Origin: Fidelibacterota bacterium
GTDB lineage: Bacteria; Fidelibacterota; Marinisomatia; Marinisomatales; TCS55
Reading direction: 5' to 3'
DNA length: 19,265 bases
NCBI GenBank assembly: GCA_002701875.1
Contig: NZWI01000001.1
Coordinates: 1 to 19,265, forward strand
Under the pieces are notes generated by a model that ran no database searches, was not told the origin of the DNA, and saw only the letters and a list, made by a program, of their open reading frames with translations. Each line of letters begins with the position of its first letter. The first letter of the stretch is position 1. Both the position numbers and the translations under genes were made by a program. This document shows positions 1-6,052 of the stretch, piece by piece.

Positions 1-1
1 C

Positions 2-529
2 GAGGAGATTGAATTAACTAAAGCAGAAAAATACTTTCTAACTCGTCTTGTATTTGAACATGTAGATGCCGCTGATTACGCTGAATTAATAACAAGAGAT
101 ATCGGTGATAAAGGACTTCTAGAATTAGCTATAAACACAAAAGATTCATCTGGAAAACTATTTACAATTAGACCTGCATTTCATCCAAAAGAAATTGCGA
201 GATTTCATAGATTACTATTAGAAGAAAAATTAGATGTACAATTTGAATCACATCACCAATTCCTTCTTACTTTTGATCAGAAAAATAATTTAGTAGGGGG
301 AGTTTTTTGGAAAAAAACTTCGCACGGAATTGCTCATCTTGAAAAAATAGCCATTTCTAAAGATTTTCAAAAAAAGCATTTAAGTATTAAGCTAATTGAA
401 GAACTTTATCAAAGATTAAGAATAAAAAAATATAAATACCTCACTGTTGGATTCTTTAAATCAGAACTTTTTTATAAAGTTGGATTTGAAATAAATCATA
501 AATTTGGAGGCTTAGTTAAACACCTTTAA
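2..529 (+). CDS. GNAT-like acetyltransferase, C-terminal part (5' truncated)
   Basis: An open frame of 175 codons enters from the left edge and stops with TAA at 527-529, so the start lies outside the window. The last ~90 residues look like a GNAT fold. A beta strand (FLLTFDQKNNLVGGVFW) is followed by HLEKIAISKDFQKKHLSIKL, which matches GNAT motif A with the usual Q/R-x-x-G-x-G/A loop altered to QKKHLS. Then come an amphipathic helix and the typical ending YLTVGFFKSELFYKVGFE. The first ~80 visible residues are charged and alpha-helical and I do not recognise them. Substrate is unknown. The weak acetyl-CoA loop (no GxG) makes true acetyltransferase activity uncertain. The gene is convergent with the DUF420 gene and their stop codons overlap by 4 bases. 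Confidence 0.6.
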   Translation, partial: EEIELTKAEKYFLTRLVFEHVDAADYAELITRDIGDKGLLELAINTKDSSGKLFTIRPAFHPKEIARFHRLLLEEKLDVQFESHHQFLLTFDQKNNLVGGVFWKKTSHGIAHLEKIAISKDFQKKHLSIKLIEELYQRLRIKKYKYLTVGFFKSELFYKVGFEINHKFGGLVKHL

Positions 530-1044
530 TACAGCATCAAATATATAATGACACCAGTTACAGATACGTATAACCAAATTGGCAATGTAATTTTTGCAAT
601 CCTACGATGTTTCGGTAAATTTTCTGACCACCCACGATAAAGTGTTAATAATGCTAAAGGAATAATAATCGCTGCTAGAACTATATGAGTTATAAGAATA
701 AAAAAGTAGAGTTCTGAATAATTTCCCAAATATTCTTTGGGGCCCGATTTAAACCAATGATAAATCACATAGCTTACTAAAAAGGCTCCCGAAGTACCAA
801 AAGAAGTCAACATAACATTTTTATGTAATCGTCGTTTTTTCTGCCGAATTAATATATACCCATAAATCAATAATATCGTCGTAATAGTGTTTAATGTAGC
901 ATTAACTAAAGGCAATGTTGAAACATCGATTGCCCCCTCAATACCTTCGGGCCTTGGTCCCAAGATCAAGAATGCAACAGCCGCAGAAATAATAATCGAA
1001 ACTATATAAATAATTCGGATCCAAAAGCTATCTTTATTCATCAA
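526..1044 (-). CDS. DUF420 membrane protein (CtaM/YozB-like oxidase maturation factor)
   Basis: A 172-residue integral membrane protein with about five hydrophobic segments (near residues 8-28, 48-66, 80-97, 110-135 and 150-171). It matches the DUF420 family in length and conserved features: the LHKNVML loop with His74, SYVIYH (His96), ITHIVLA (His120), TLYRG, the KHRRIAK loop (His146) and the terminal LPIWLYVSVTGVIIYLMLY-type ending. Family knowledge: CtaM of Staphylococcus, from this family, is needed for mature heme A-containing oxidase, and members commonly sit beside SCO and cta genes. Here it is last in the ctaA-ctaB-SCO-DUF420 operon, its ATG overlapping the SCO stop by four bases (ATGA). 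The conserved histidines suggest heme or copper handling; that part is inference. Confidence 0.85.
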   Translation of the reverse strand: MMNKDSFWIRIIYIVSIIISAAVAFLILGPRPEGIEGAIDVSTLPLVNATLNTITTILLIYGYILIRQKKRRLHKNVMLTSFGTSGAFLVSYVIYHWFKSGPKEYLGNYSELYFFILITHIVLAAIIIPLALLTLYRGWSENLPKHRRIAKITLPIWLYVSVTGVIIYLMLY

Positions 1045-1628
1045 TATTCTCCATTTAACAAAACCCTAATATCTTTTTTTAAAGTTTTAATATCATCAGT
1101 TTTTATACCATTATAATATCCGCGAATATTTCCATTCTGATCAACCAACGCAAACTTTTCACTATGAAAAATAATATCTTCATAATCTCCCATTTTGAAT
1201 CCATTTTTTATTACATGTTTTACATTTTCTTCAGGTCCAGTAAGAAAATGCCATCTATTAGTATTCGCATTATATCTTGATGCATATTCTTTTAAAATTT
1301 CTGGGGTATCATATTCAGGGTAAACTGAAATGGATACAATTCTAACCTTATCATTATTCTTAAAAGCTTTATGAATTAAATTCATATTTCCAGTCATGAC
1401 TGGACATGCCATGGTACAGGTGGTAAAAATAAAGTCTGCTACCCAAATCTTTCCTGATAAATCCTCTTGAGAAATTAAATTCCCATCACTATCTGTGAAT
1501 TCAAATGATGGTATGGATCCAAGTTTAGGTAATTGGTAATCATTCTTAGAGTCCTTCATCATATAGGTGCCTATTAATGTAATTGCAACTATAATGTATA
1601 AAGTAAATCGTATTTTTCTGTTAATCAT
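1041..1628 (-). CDS. SCO1/SenC/PrrC family copper chaperone for CuA assembly
   Basis: A 195-residue thioredoxin-fold protein with one N-terminal membrane anchor (residues about 7-23) and a periplasmic domain. The copper/redox site is visible: Cys71 and Cys75 in TTCTMACPVM (CxxxC) and His155 in IIFHSEKFALVD. The flanking FIFTTC and RIVSISVYPEYDTPE stretches fit SCO, although the usual SVDP aspartate is Tyr here. SCO proteins deliver copper to, or reduce, the CuA cysteines of oxidase subunit II, in line with coxB lying about 2 kb upstream. The start overlaps the ctaB stop by four bases (ATGA), and its own stop overlaps the DUF420 start the same way, indicating translational coupling. Confidence 0.92.
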   Translation of the reverse strand: MINRKIRFTLYIIVAITLIGTYMMKDSKNDYQLPKLGSIPSFEFTDSDGNLISQEDLSGKIWVADFIFTTCTMACPVMTGNMNLIHKAFKNNDKVRIVSISVYPEYDTPEILKEYASRYNANTNRWHFLTGPEENVKHVIKNGFKMGDYEDIIFHSEKFALVDQNGNIRGYYNGIKTDDIKTLKKDIRVLLNGEY

Positions 1629-2506
1629 ATATTTATATCAATAATAATAATTATAAGTAATGCTGGCAAATAAAAAACTGAGGCCTTTAATAATAATAAT
1701 GCATTTTTAACTGTGTGATTTTTTGCTAGTGGAATTGCTGAAAAAAGAAAAGCAGAAGTTATAATTGTAACGCCCAATAGATAAATTATTCCCATAGAGC
1801 CAATTATTACCGGTAATAATGAAATTGGAATCATTAAAAGAAGATGCCAAAAAATCTGACGCATTGTTCTATCTCCATTCGGGTCAATCACGGGCAGCAT
1901 TTTATAATTAGCTTTCTTATAATCATCTTTACATATCCATGCGATAGCATAAAAGTGAGGATGCTGCCAAAGATACATAATCCCAAATAATACCCATGCC
2001 ATTGCATTAATTTCTCCTCTTGCAGCAGTCCAGCCTCCAATTATTGGTAACGCGCCAGGAATTGAGCCGATAGAAGTATTTAACCATGTAATCTTTTTTA
2101 GTGGGGTATAAACCAACGCATAAAGAAATGCAGTCAATAAAGCTAAAAACCCAGTAAGCATATTTACTTTTAATAATAACAAAATACTTCCACCAATAGT
2201 CATTAGAATACCATAGATAAGAGCTACATATGGTGAAATAAGTTTCGCAGGTAAAGGTCTATTCTGAGTACGTGCCATATATCCGTCAGACTCCCTTTCA
2301 AGATAATGGTTCAATGTTCCTGACCCTGCGGCAGTCATTGCTGTACCAATAAGGGTATATAGCAATATTTCTATGGAACCAATACCCATATTGCCAAGAT
2401 AATAACCTAAGAATGTTACTACCAGAACCAATGATAAGATATTTGGTTTACTTAATTCCATAAAAATTCTAAATAGAGATCTGGCCTTTTCTTTTTTTAA
2501 TCTCAT
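1625..2506 (-). CDS. ctaB: Protoheme IX farnesyltransferase (heme O synthase)
   Basis: A UbiA-superfamily polytopic membrane prenyltransferase that converts heme B plus farnesyl diphosphate to heme O, the precursor of heme A. The first catalytic motif is clear: N-HYLERESDGYMART-QNRPLP (Asn66 to Pro86), including the Asp/Arg residues that bind Mg-diphosphate. The second polar loop is ICKDDYKKANYKMLPV, followed by PNGDRT. About nine hydrophobic helices follow the usual pattern. I chose the ATG at 2506-2504 (293 residues) because it overlaps the ctaA stop as TAATG and has GGA five bases upstream. A longer in-frame ATG at 2524 (299 residues) would overlap ctaA by 19 bases and has no ribosome binding site. 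ctaA directly precedes it, giving both heme A steps in tandem. Confidence 0.93.
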   Translation of the reverse strand: MRLKKEKARSLFRIFMELSKPNILSLVLVVTFLGYYLGNMGIGSIEILLYTLIGTAMTAAGSGTLNHYLERESDGYMARTQNRPLPAKLISPYVALIYGILMTIGGSILLLLKVNMLTGFLALLTAFLYALVYTPLKKITWLNTSIGSIPGALPIIGGWTAARGEINAMAWVLFGIMYLWQHPHFYAIAWICKDDYKKANYKMLPVIDPNGDRTMRQIFWHLLLMIPISLLPVIIGSMGIIYLLGVTIITSAFLFSAIPLAKNHTVKNALLLLKASVFYLPALLIIIIIDINI

Positions 2507-3489
2507 TATTTCCAATCTATCCATCTAATAGGATTACTTCTCAAAACAAGTAACGTACAAAAGCCGAGAAATGCTGCTCCCGTTAAAACATGAAAACTCG
2601 TTATGTAAGGTGACCGCTCAGATAAAATAGTGAACGCCCCTAAGGTTAACTGAATTAATAAAATTATCGTAATCCAAATGATGGTTTGATGAATGATTTG
2701 ATTTTTTTTGATTATATTACCATGTTGATATAAAAAATATCCAACTGTCCCCGAAATAATTATTGCGCCTAATCGATGTGCAAAATGAATAATCACCTGA
2801 TATCTATTAATCATATCAATATCCATATCAAATAGCATAACATTAATATTATTGATCATTTTTTCAGAAAATGTAGGAATCCACATACCTCCCATTGTTG
2901 GAAAATCTGGAATTGCCATACCAGAACCGGTGTGACGCATTAATGCCCCTAAGATCAATTGAAAATAAACCATGCCCATGATGACAAGAGAAAATTTCCT
3001 TATTTCTAAGGATTGATCACTTTCTATTCTTTGAGAACGTTCATTTGATATACTATAAGCAATGACTATTGTTAAAATAAAAAAGGTTTGTGCTAATACT
3101 CCGTGAATTATTGATATTGCTGGAGGAAGAAAAAAGAGAACAGTAATGCCTCCAAAAATACCTTGGACTATTACAAGTAACAAAGATGTGTAAGAAACTT
3201 TCTTGACCCATTTTGGCTGATTTGAAAAACCCATACAAATGGCCTGAATCAATGTGATAAAGCCAACAAAAGTAGCAATCATTCTATGGCCATGTTCATA
3301 GAAAATCCCCCCAACCATTTCAGATAAAGGAAAAGCAAACATTTGTTTGCCATAAGTTGTAGGCCAATCTGGAACTGATAAACCAACTTCATGACTTTTA
3401 ACCAATGCACCTGCAAATATTAAAAAAAATGTGCAAAACACTGTTGTTTTGGTTAGTCGTTGCAACCAACTGGTTGATGATAAATTCAT
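2506..3489 (-). CDS. ctaA: Heme A synthase (COX15/CtaA family)
   Basis: A 327-residue, eight-helix membrane monooxygenase that oxidises the methyl group of heme O to the formyl group of heme A. The two homologous four-helix halves show the expected heme-ligand histidines: His66/His68 in YEHGHRM, His129 in SIIHGVLAQ, His235/His238 in IIHFAHRLGA and His300 in TSFHVLTGA. The GLSVPDWPTTYGK motif after helix 1 and the MAIPDFP motif in the second half are family signatures. No cysteine pair is present in the first external loop, unlike the Bacillus enzyme. It starts 24 bases downstream of the coxB terminator hairpin, so it is transcribed by read-through or from an unrecognised local promoter. No ribosome binding site is visible before the ATG. 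Confidence 0.94.
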   Translation of the reverse strand: MNLSSTSWLQRLTKTTVFCTFFLIFAGALVKSHEVGLSVPDWPTTYGKQMFAFPLSEMVGGIFYEHGHRMIATFVGFITLIQAICMGFSNQPKWVKKVSYTSLLLVIVQGIFGGITVLFFLPPAISIIHGVLAQTFFILTIVIAYSISNERSQRIESDQSLEIRKFSLVIMGMVYFQLILGALMRHTGSGMAIPDFPTMGGMWIPTFSEKMINNINVMLFDMDIDMINRYQVIIHFAHRLGAIIISGTVGYFLYQHGNIIKKNQIIHQTIIWITIILLIQLTLGAFTILSERSPYITSFHVLTGAAFLGFCTLLVLRSNPIRWIDWK

Positions 3490-3512
3490 ACTATAAGATT
3501 TTAGTAATAATA

Positions 3513-3544
3513 ATAAAAAAACCCCTACCAGTTTAATAGGGGTT
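3513..3544 (-). terminator. Rho-independent terminator after coxB
   Basis: Arms at 3520-3527 and 3537-3544 pair over 8 bp (AACCCCTA with TAGGGGTT) around a 9-base loop. On the minus strand the hairpin is followed by a run of seven T, as expected for an intrinsic terminator of the coxA-to-coxB transcript. It lies 30 bases after the coxB stop and just before ctaA, so it may act as a partial terminator that sets oxidase structural genes against assembly genes. Confidence 0.85.
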
Positions 3545-3573
3545 GATTAAATTATTTTTCCCATTTAAAAGTT

Positions 3574-4410
3574 TTACCATTCATCATCTCCCCAATCATC
3601 ATCTTCCTCTTCTTCTAAATATTCTAGCTCTTTTTGTAGCCAAGCTGAATACCCCTCATCATTATGAACTGTCAAAAAACCTTTCATTCGATAATGGCCC
3701 AAACCGCAGAGTTGTGCGCACGCAATTTCAAATCCTTTGCCTTCCCTACCAGTTCCTTCAGTAGTTTTTAGAAATTCTTCAGATGTCATCGTAGCCTCAA
3801 ACCAAACTGGAATTTCCATTCCAGGGATTGCGTCCTGAGATACTCTCAATTCTGGTAATTTAAAATTGTGAATAACATCCTTTGTTGAAAGTAAAATATT
3901 GATGGGTGTGTTAACTGGTATGTGCATTTGATTTACAGTAAAGATATCATCTTTAGCAAAGTCATCTGAACGATCAATACCAATCGGATTTTCTGCTTCA
4001 TCTACAAGATCAAGAGAAGTTTTGCCAAAAACACCATCGGACCCAGGATAATGAATATTCCAAGCAAATTGCTGCCCAACTACTCTAATCTCCACGACTT
4101 CAGGACCTACCGGCACATCATTCACACGACTTGCCCATATTGGGAAGGCAAAACCAAAAAGCAAACCAATCTCAATAACGGCAACCGCTACCTCTAGGTA
4201 TGATGAATAATGATTCCTAACCCCAGCGTATTCCGCCTTAGGATTATTAGAAGATCTAAATCGAATAAGGGTATAAATAAAAAATATTCCCCAGCCAATA
4301 AATAATATTAACATCAGCCAATGTGTAAGAGAAATGGTATGGTCAATCCCAGGCCCTTGGGTAGAAGCAGAGACTTTTGGCAGGCCTAATTTTTGCAGTA
4401 TTTCTAACAT
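3574..4410 (-). CDS. coxB: Cytochrome c oxidase subunit II with CuA centre and acidic WGDDEW tail
   Basis: A 278-residue protein with two membrane helices (about 28-48 and 72-92) and a periplasmic cupredoxin domain that accepts electrons from the bc side and passes them to heme a. CuA ligands are present: His181 (VIHNFKLP), Cys231, Cys235, His239 and Met242 in CAQLCGLGHYRM. The residue between the cysteines is Gln233 rather than the common Glu, which elsewhere also helps hold the interface Mg ion. The aromatic relay Trp117 (QQFAWNIHYPG) is kept. There is no fused cytochrome c domain. The C-terminus is a run of acidic residues ending DDWGDDEW, almost identical to the end of the octaheme cytochrome c. 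It is last in the cox operon, 6 bases after the CATC gene. Confidence 0.96.
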   Translation of the reverse strand: MLEILQKLGLPKVSASTQGPGIDHTISLTHWLMLILFIGWGIFFIYTLIRFRSSNNPKAEYAGVRNHYSSYLEVAVAVIEIGLLFGFAFPIWASRVNDVPVGPEVVEIRVVGQQFAWNIHYPGSDGVFGKTSLDLVDEAENPIGIDRSDDFAKDDIFTVNQMHIPVNTPINILLSTKDVIHNFKLPELRVSQDAIPGMEIPVWFEATMTSEEFLKTTEGTGREGKGFEIACAQLCGLGHYRMKGFLTVHNDEGYSAWLQKELEYLEEEEDDDWGDDEW

Positions 4411-4416
4411 TGTGGT

Positions 4417-4668
4417 TTAACTATCAATTGACTTTTTGTGTTCATTTAAAGAATTATAATATTTCTTAGAACGCCGACTTAATATAAAGATGGATGATCC
4501 AATACCACTCAAAACACCACCAGTAATACCCAGCATTGTAATTATTGCTTTATTCATTCCTTGAGTTGCTGCTGCATTTGGATTCCCATAACAAGTTGCA
4601 CAAGCAAAAACTGTTTCCGGGAAAAGCAGTATTGTAAATATAAAACTGGTGAGTAATATTTTTTTCAT
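4417..4668 (-). CDS. Small secreted/membrane CxxC protein of the cox operon
   Basis: An 83-residue protein with a hydrophobic signal segment (residues 4-20), then ACATCYGNP with Cys23 and Cys26, a TQGMNKAI motif, one transmembrane helix (about 45-63) and a short basic, likely cytoplasmic tail. The signal could be cleaved, or Cys23 could be lipidated (VFAC is a weak lipobox). I recall similar short CATCYG/TQGMN proteins beside coxB in other bacteria, but no function is established that I know of. CxxC without a following His argues against c-heme. A copper-binding or thiol role in CuA assembly is inference from its place immediately upstream of coxB. Its ATG follows directly on the stop of the 58-residue gene with no gap. 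Confidence 0.75.
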   Translation of the reverse strand: MKKILLTSFIFTILLFPETVFACATCYGNPNAAATQGMNKAIITMLGITGGVLSGIGSSIFILSRRSKKYYNSLNEHKKSIDS

Positions 4669-4845
4669 TTATGAAATAGTTCTAAACTTTTTAATTACTT
4701 GAAAACCATAAATTATTAGAACGACTCCAACTAATAATGAAGCCATGCTAATTACAAGAGATTGATCTAATCCCCACAGGGTAAGCCAAAAACTGATTAT
4801 AATTGAAAGAAAAATGAAAACAATATGAAATGATTTGATTGACAT
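4669..4845 (-). CDS. 58-residue two-helix membrane protein of the cox operon
   Basis: This gene is short enough to escape many gene callers. Reading the minus strand from ATG 4845-4843 gives 58 codons ending in TAA at 4671-4669. The product begins MSIKSFHIVFIFLSII, has two hydrophobic helices (about residues 6-26 and 31-50) and a basic end (VIKKFRTIS). It fills the gap between subunit IV (4 bases upstream) and the CATC protein (0 bases downstream), so the coding block is continuous and translation is probably coupled. The SxKxFHIVFI start resembles short hypothetical proteins I recall at this position in cox operons of other phyla. A role as a small oxidase subunit or assembly factor is inferred from position only. 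Confidence 0.72.
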   Translation of the reverse strand: MSIKSFHIVFIFLSIIISFWLTLWGLDQSLVISMASLLVGVVLIIYGFQVIKKFRTIS

Positions 4846-4849
4846 TTTT

Positions 4850-5143
4850 CTACATTTGAGTATGATTTAACATCGTTCCTAATGGCACAAACATAAGAAC
4901 CATAAACATAGCTACTGTCGCAAGTAGTGTCCAATATATAGTCACTTTTTCATCAATCAAATGCATGAAATAACAGGCAACTAAGGATCCTTTTATACTT
5001 GCAACAATCAATGCGAGAATAACAGCAGGCCTCACACTAAGGTCAAGATAAGAAATAGCTACAGTTACCACCGTTAAGAAAGCCAAAGCAACAAAAACCA
5101 GCACGTAGGTTTTTATATGATGTTTTACTTCTTCAGGTGTCAT
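4850..5143 (-). CDS. coxD: Cytochrome c oxidase subunit IV, prokaryotic type
   Basis: A 97-residue protein with three membrane helices (about 12-31, 37-58 and 68-89), the standard size and topology of the COX4_pro/CyoD family. The family hallmark between helices 2 and 3 is present as KGSLVACYFMHL (residues 51-62). It is a non-catalytic subunit that stabilises the subunit I/III core. It lies 10 bases downstream of coxC and 4 bases upstream of the 58-residue gene. A GAGG ribosome binding site precedes the ATG at reasonable spacing. Confidence 0.9.
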   Translation of the reverse strand: MTPEEVKHHIKTYVLVFVALAFLTVVTVAISYLDLSVRPAVILALIVASIKGSLVACYFMHLIDEKVTIYWTLLATVAMFMVLMFVPLGTMLNHTQM

Positions 5144-5153
5144 ATAATAATCC

Positions 5154-6047
5154 TCATAATAGATAAAGCACTGGGAATAAAAATATCCAAACCAAATCTA
5201 CAAAGTGCCAATATAGTCCTACAATCTCAATTCGATTAGTAAAATGTTCAGGATCGCTTTCATATGTAGTATTTGATTTAAAAATAAATGAATCTGCTAT
5301 AGCTAAAAGGCCTAAAAATAGAAAAAGATAATATCCAGTACCATGAAAATTAAAAATACCCAATGCGCCAACAAAGAATGTTCCAAGGATTAAATACTTA
5401 GTTTTTAATTTAAATTGTTCTTTTCTTGATGACACAAGCGCAACTAATAAAAGAACTATAGAAATTAATCCATTAGTTGTTTCATATCCTTTTATACCTT
5501 CGTCCCAATTCGTAAATATTGCAACTAAAAAGAGCGCACAAAATATGTTATTTATTAGCGTTCTATGATTATGATCGAATTTTCTCCAATAATAGTAGAT
5601 AACAAATATTCCTCCAATCACATGAAGCACATGCAATCCGGTCATTGTGAAGTAAATGCCTAAAAAGTTATTAGTACTTGGAAAAAGATGATGATCAAAC
5701 TTTGCAGTGTACTCAAAATATTTGACTACGAGAAATAAACATGCTAATAATAATGTTAAACCTGCATAAAGTTTAAATTTTTTAAAATCATTTAACTTTA
5801 AAGATGCCCAACTCATAACCATAGTCACAGAAGAAGTAATCAAAAACATTGTATTAAGTGTCGCCAAAGGAACATTCAAAATATCTGCACCAACTGGCCA
5901 AGAGTCAACACCAGTTCTAAGAAATACATAAGCGGAAAATAAACCGCCAAATAACATTACCTCGGAAGCTAAGAATAGCCAAACTCCAAGCTTTCCATTA
6001 TAGAGTCCTGTATCTGGCCGATTTTTAACGGTAAAGGGAATATCCAT
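5154..6047 (-). CDS. coxC: Cytochrome c oxidase subunit III with internal membrane insertion
   Basis: A 297-residue subunit III. The N-terminal part (residues 1-156) matches the short bacterial COX3 form, with helices near 20-42, 60-82, 93-113 and 128-153 and the motifs GVWLFLASEVMLFGGLF (including the conserved Glu29) and TGLHVLHVIGG. The C-terminal helix follows FTNRIEIVGLYWHFVDLVWIFLF (269-291). In typical ~200-residue bacterial homologues these blocks are nearly adjacent. Here about 109 extra residues (157-265) lie between them and contain about four hydrophobic stretches (164-180, 192-206, 218-233, 239-256). Reading frame and codon style are continuous, so I do not take this for a sequencing error. 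Subunit III supports proton uptake and turnover stability; what the extra helices do is unknown. It follows coxA by 5 bases. Confidence 0.93.
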   Translation of the reverse strand: MDIPFTVKNRPDTGLYNGKLGVWLFLASEVMLFGGLFSAYVFLRTGVDSWPVGADILNVPLATLNTMFLITSSVTMVMSWASLKLNDFKKFKLYAGLTLLLACLFLVVKYFEYTAKFDHHLFPSTNNFLGIYFTMTGLHVLHVIGGIFVIYYYWRKFDHNHRTLINNIFCALFLVAIFTNWDEGIKGYETTNGLISIVLLLVALVSSRKEQFKLKTKYLILGTFFVGALGIFNFHGTGYYLFLFLGLLAIADSFIFKSNTTYESDPEHFTNRIEIVGLYWHFVDLVWIFLFPVLYLL

Positions 6048-6052
6048 AAATT

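Noticed and set aside
3574..3606. The matching 3' ends of coxB and the octaheme gene as a DNA repeat or mobile element trace
   Set aside because: The match ends near the acidic codons and three bases past the stop, has no flanking repeats, and is explained by the shared peptide plus codon bias; a protein-level tag is the simpler reading.
3543..3764. Plus-strand frame of 73 codons opposite coxB
   Set aside because: It mirrors the acidic tail and CuA loop of coxB and starts inside the terminator; no independent evidence for a gene.
4590..4602. CATC motif as a c-type heme site
   Set aside because: The motif is followed by Tyr, not His, so it cannot be a standard CxxCH attachment site.
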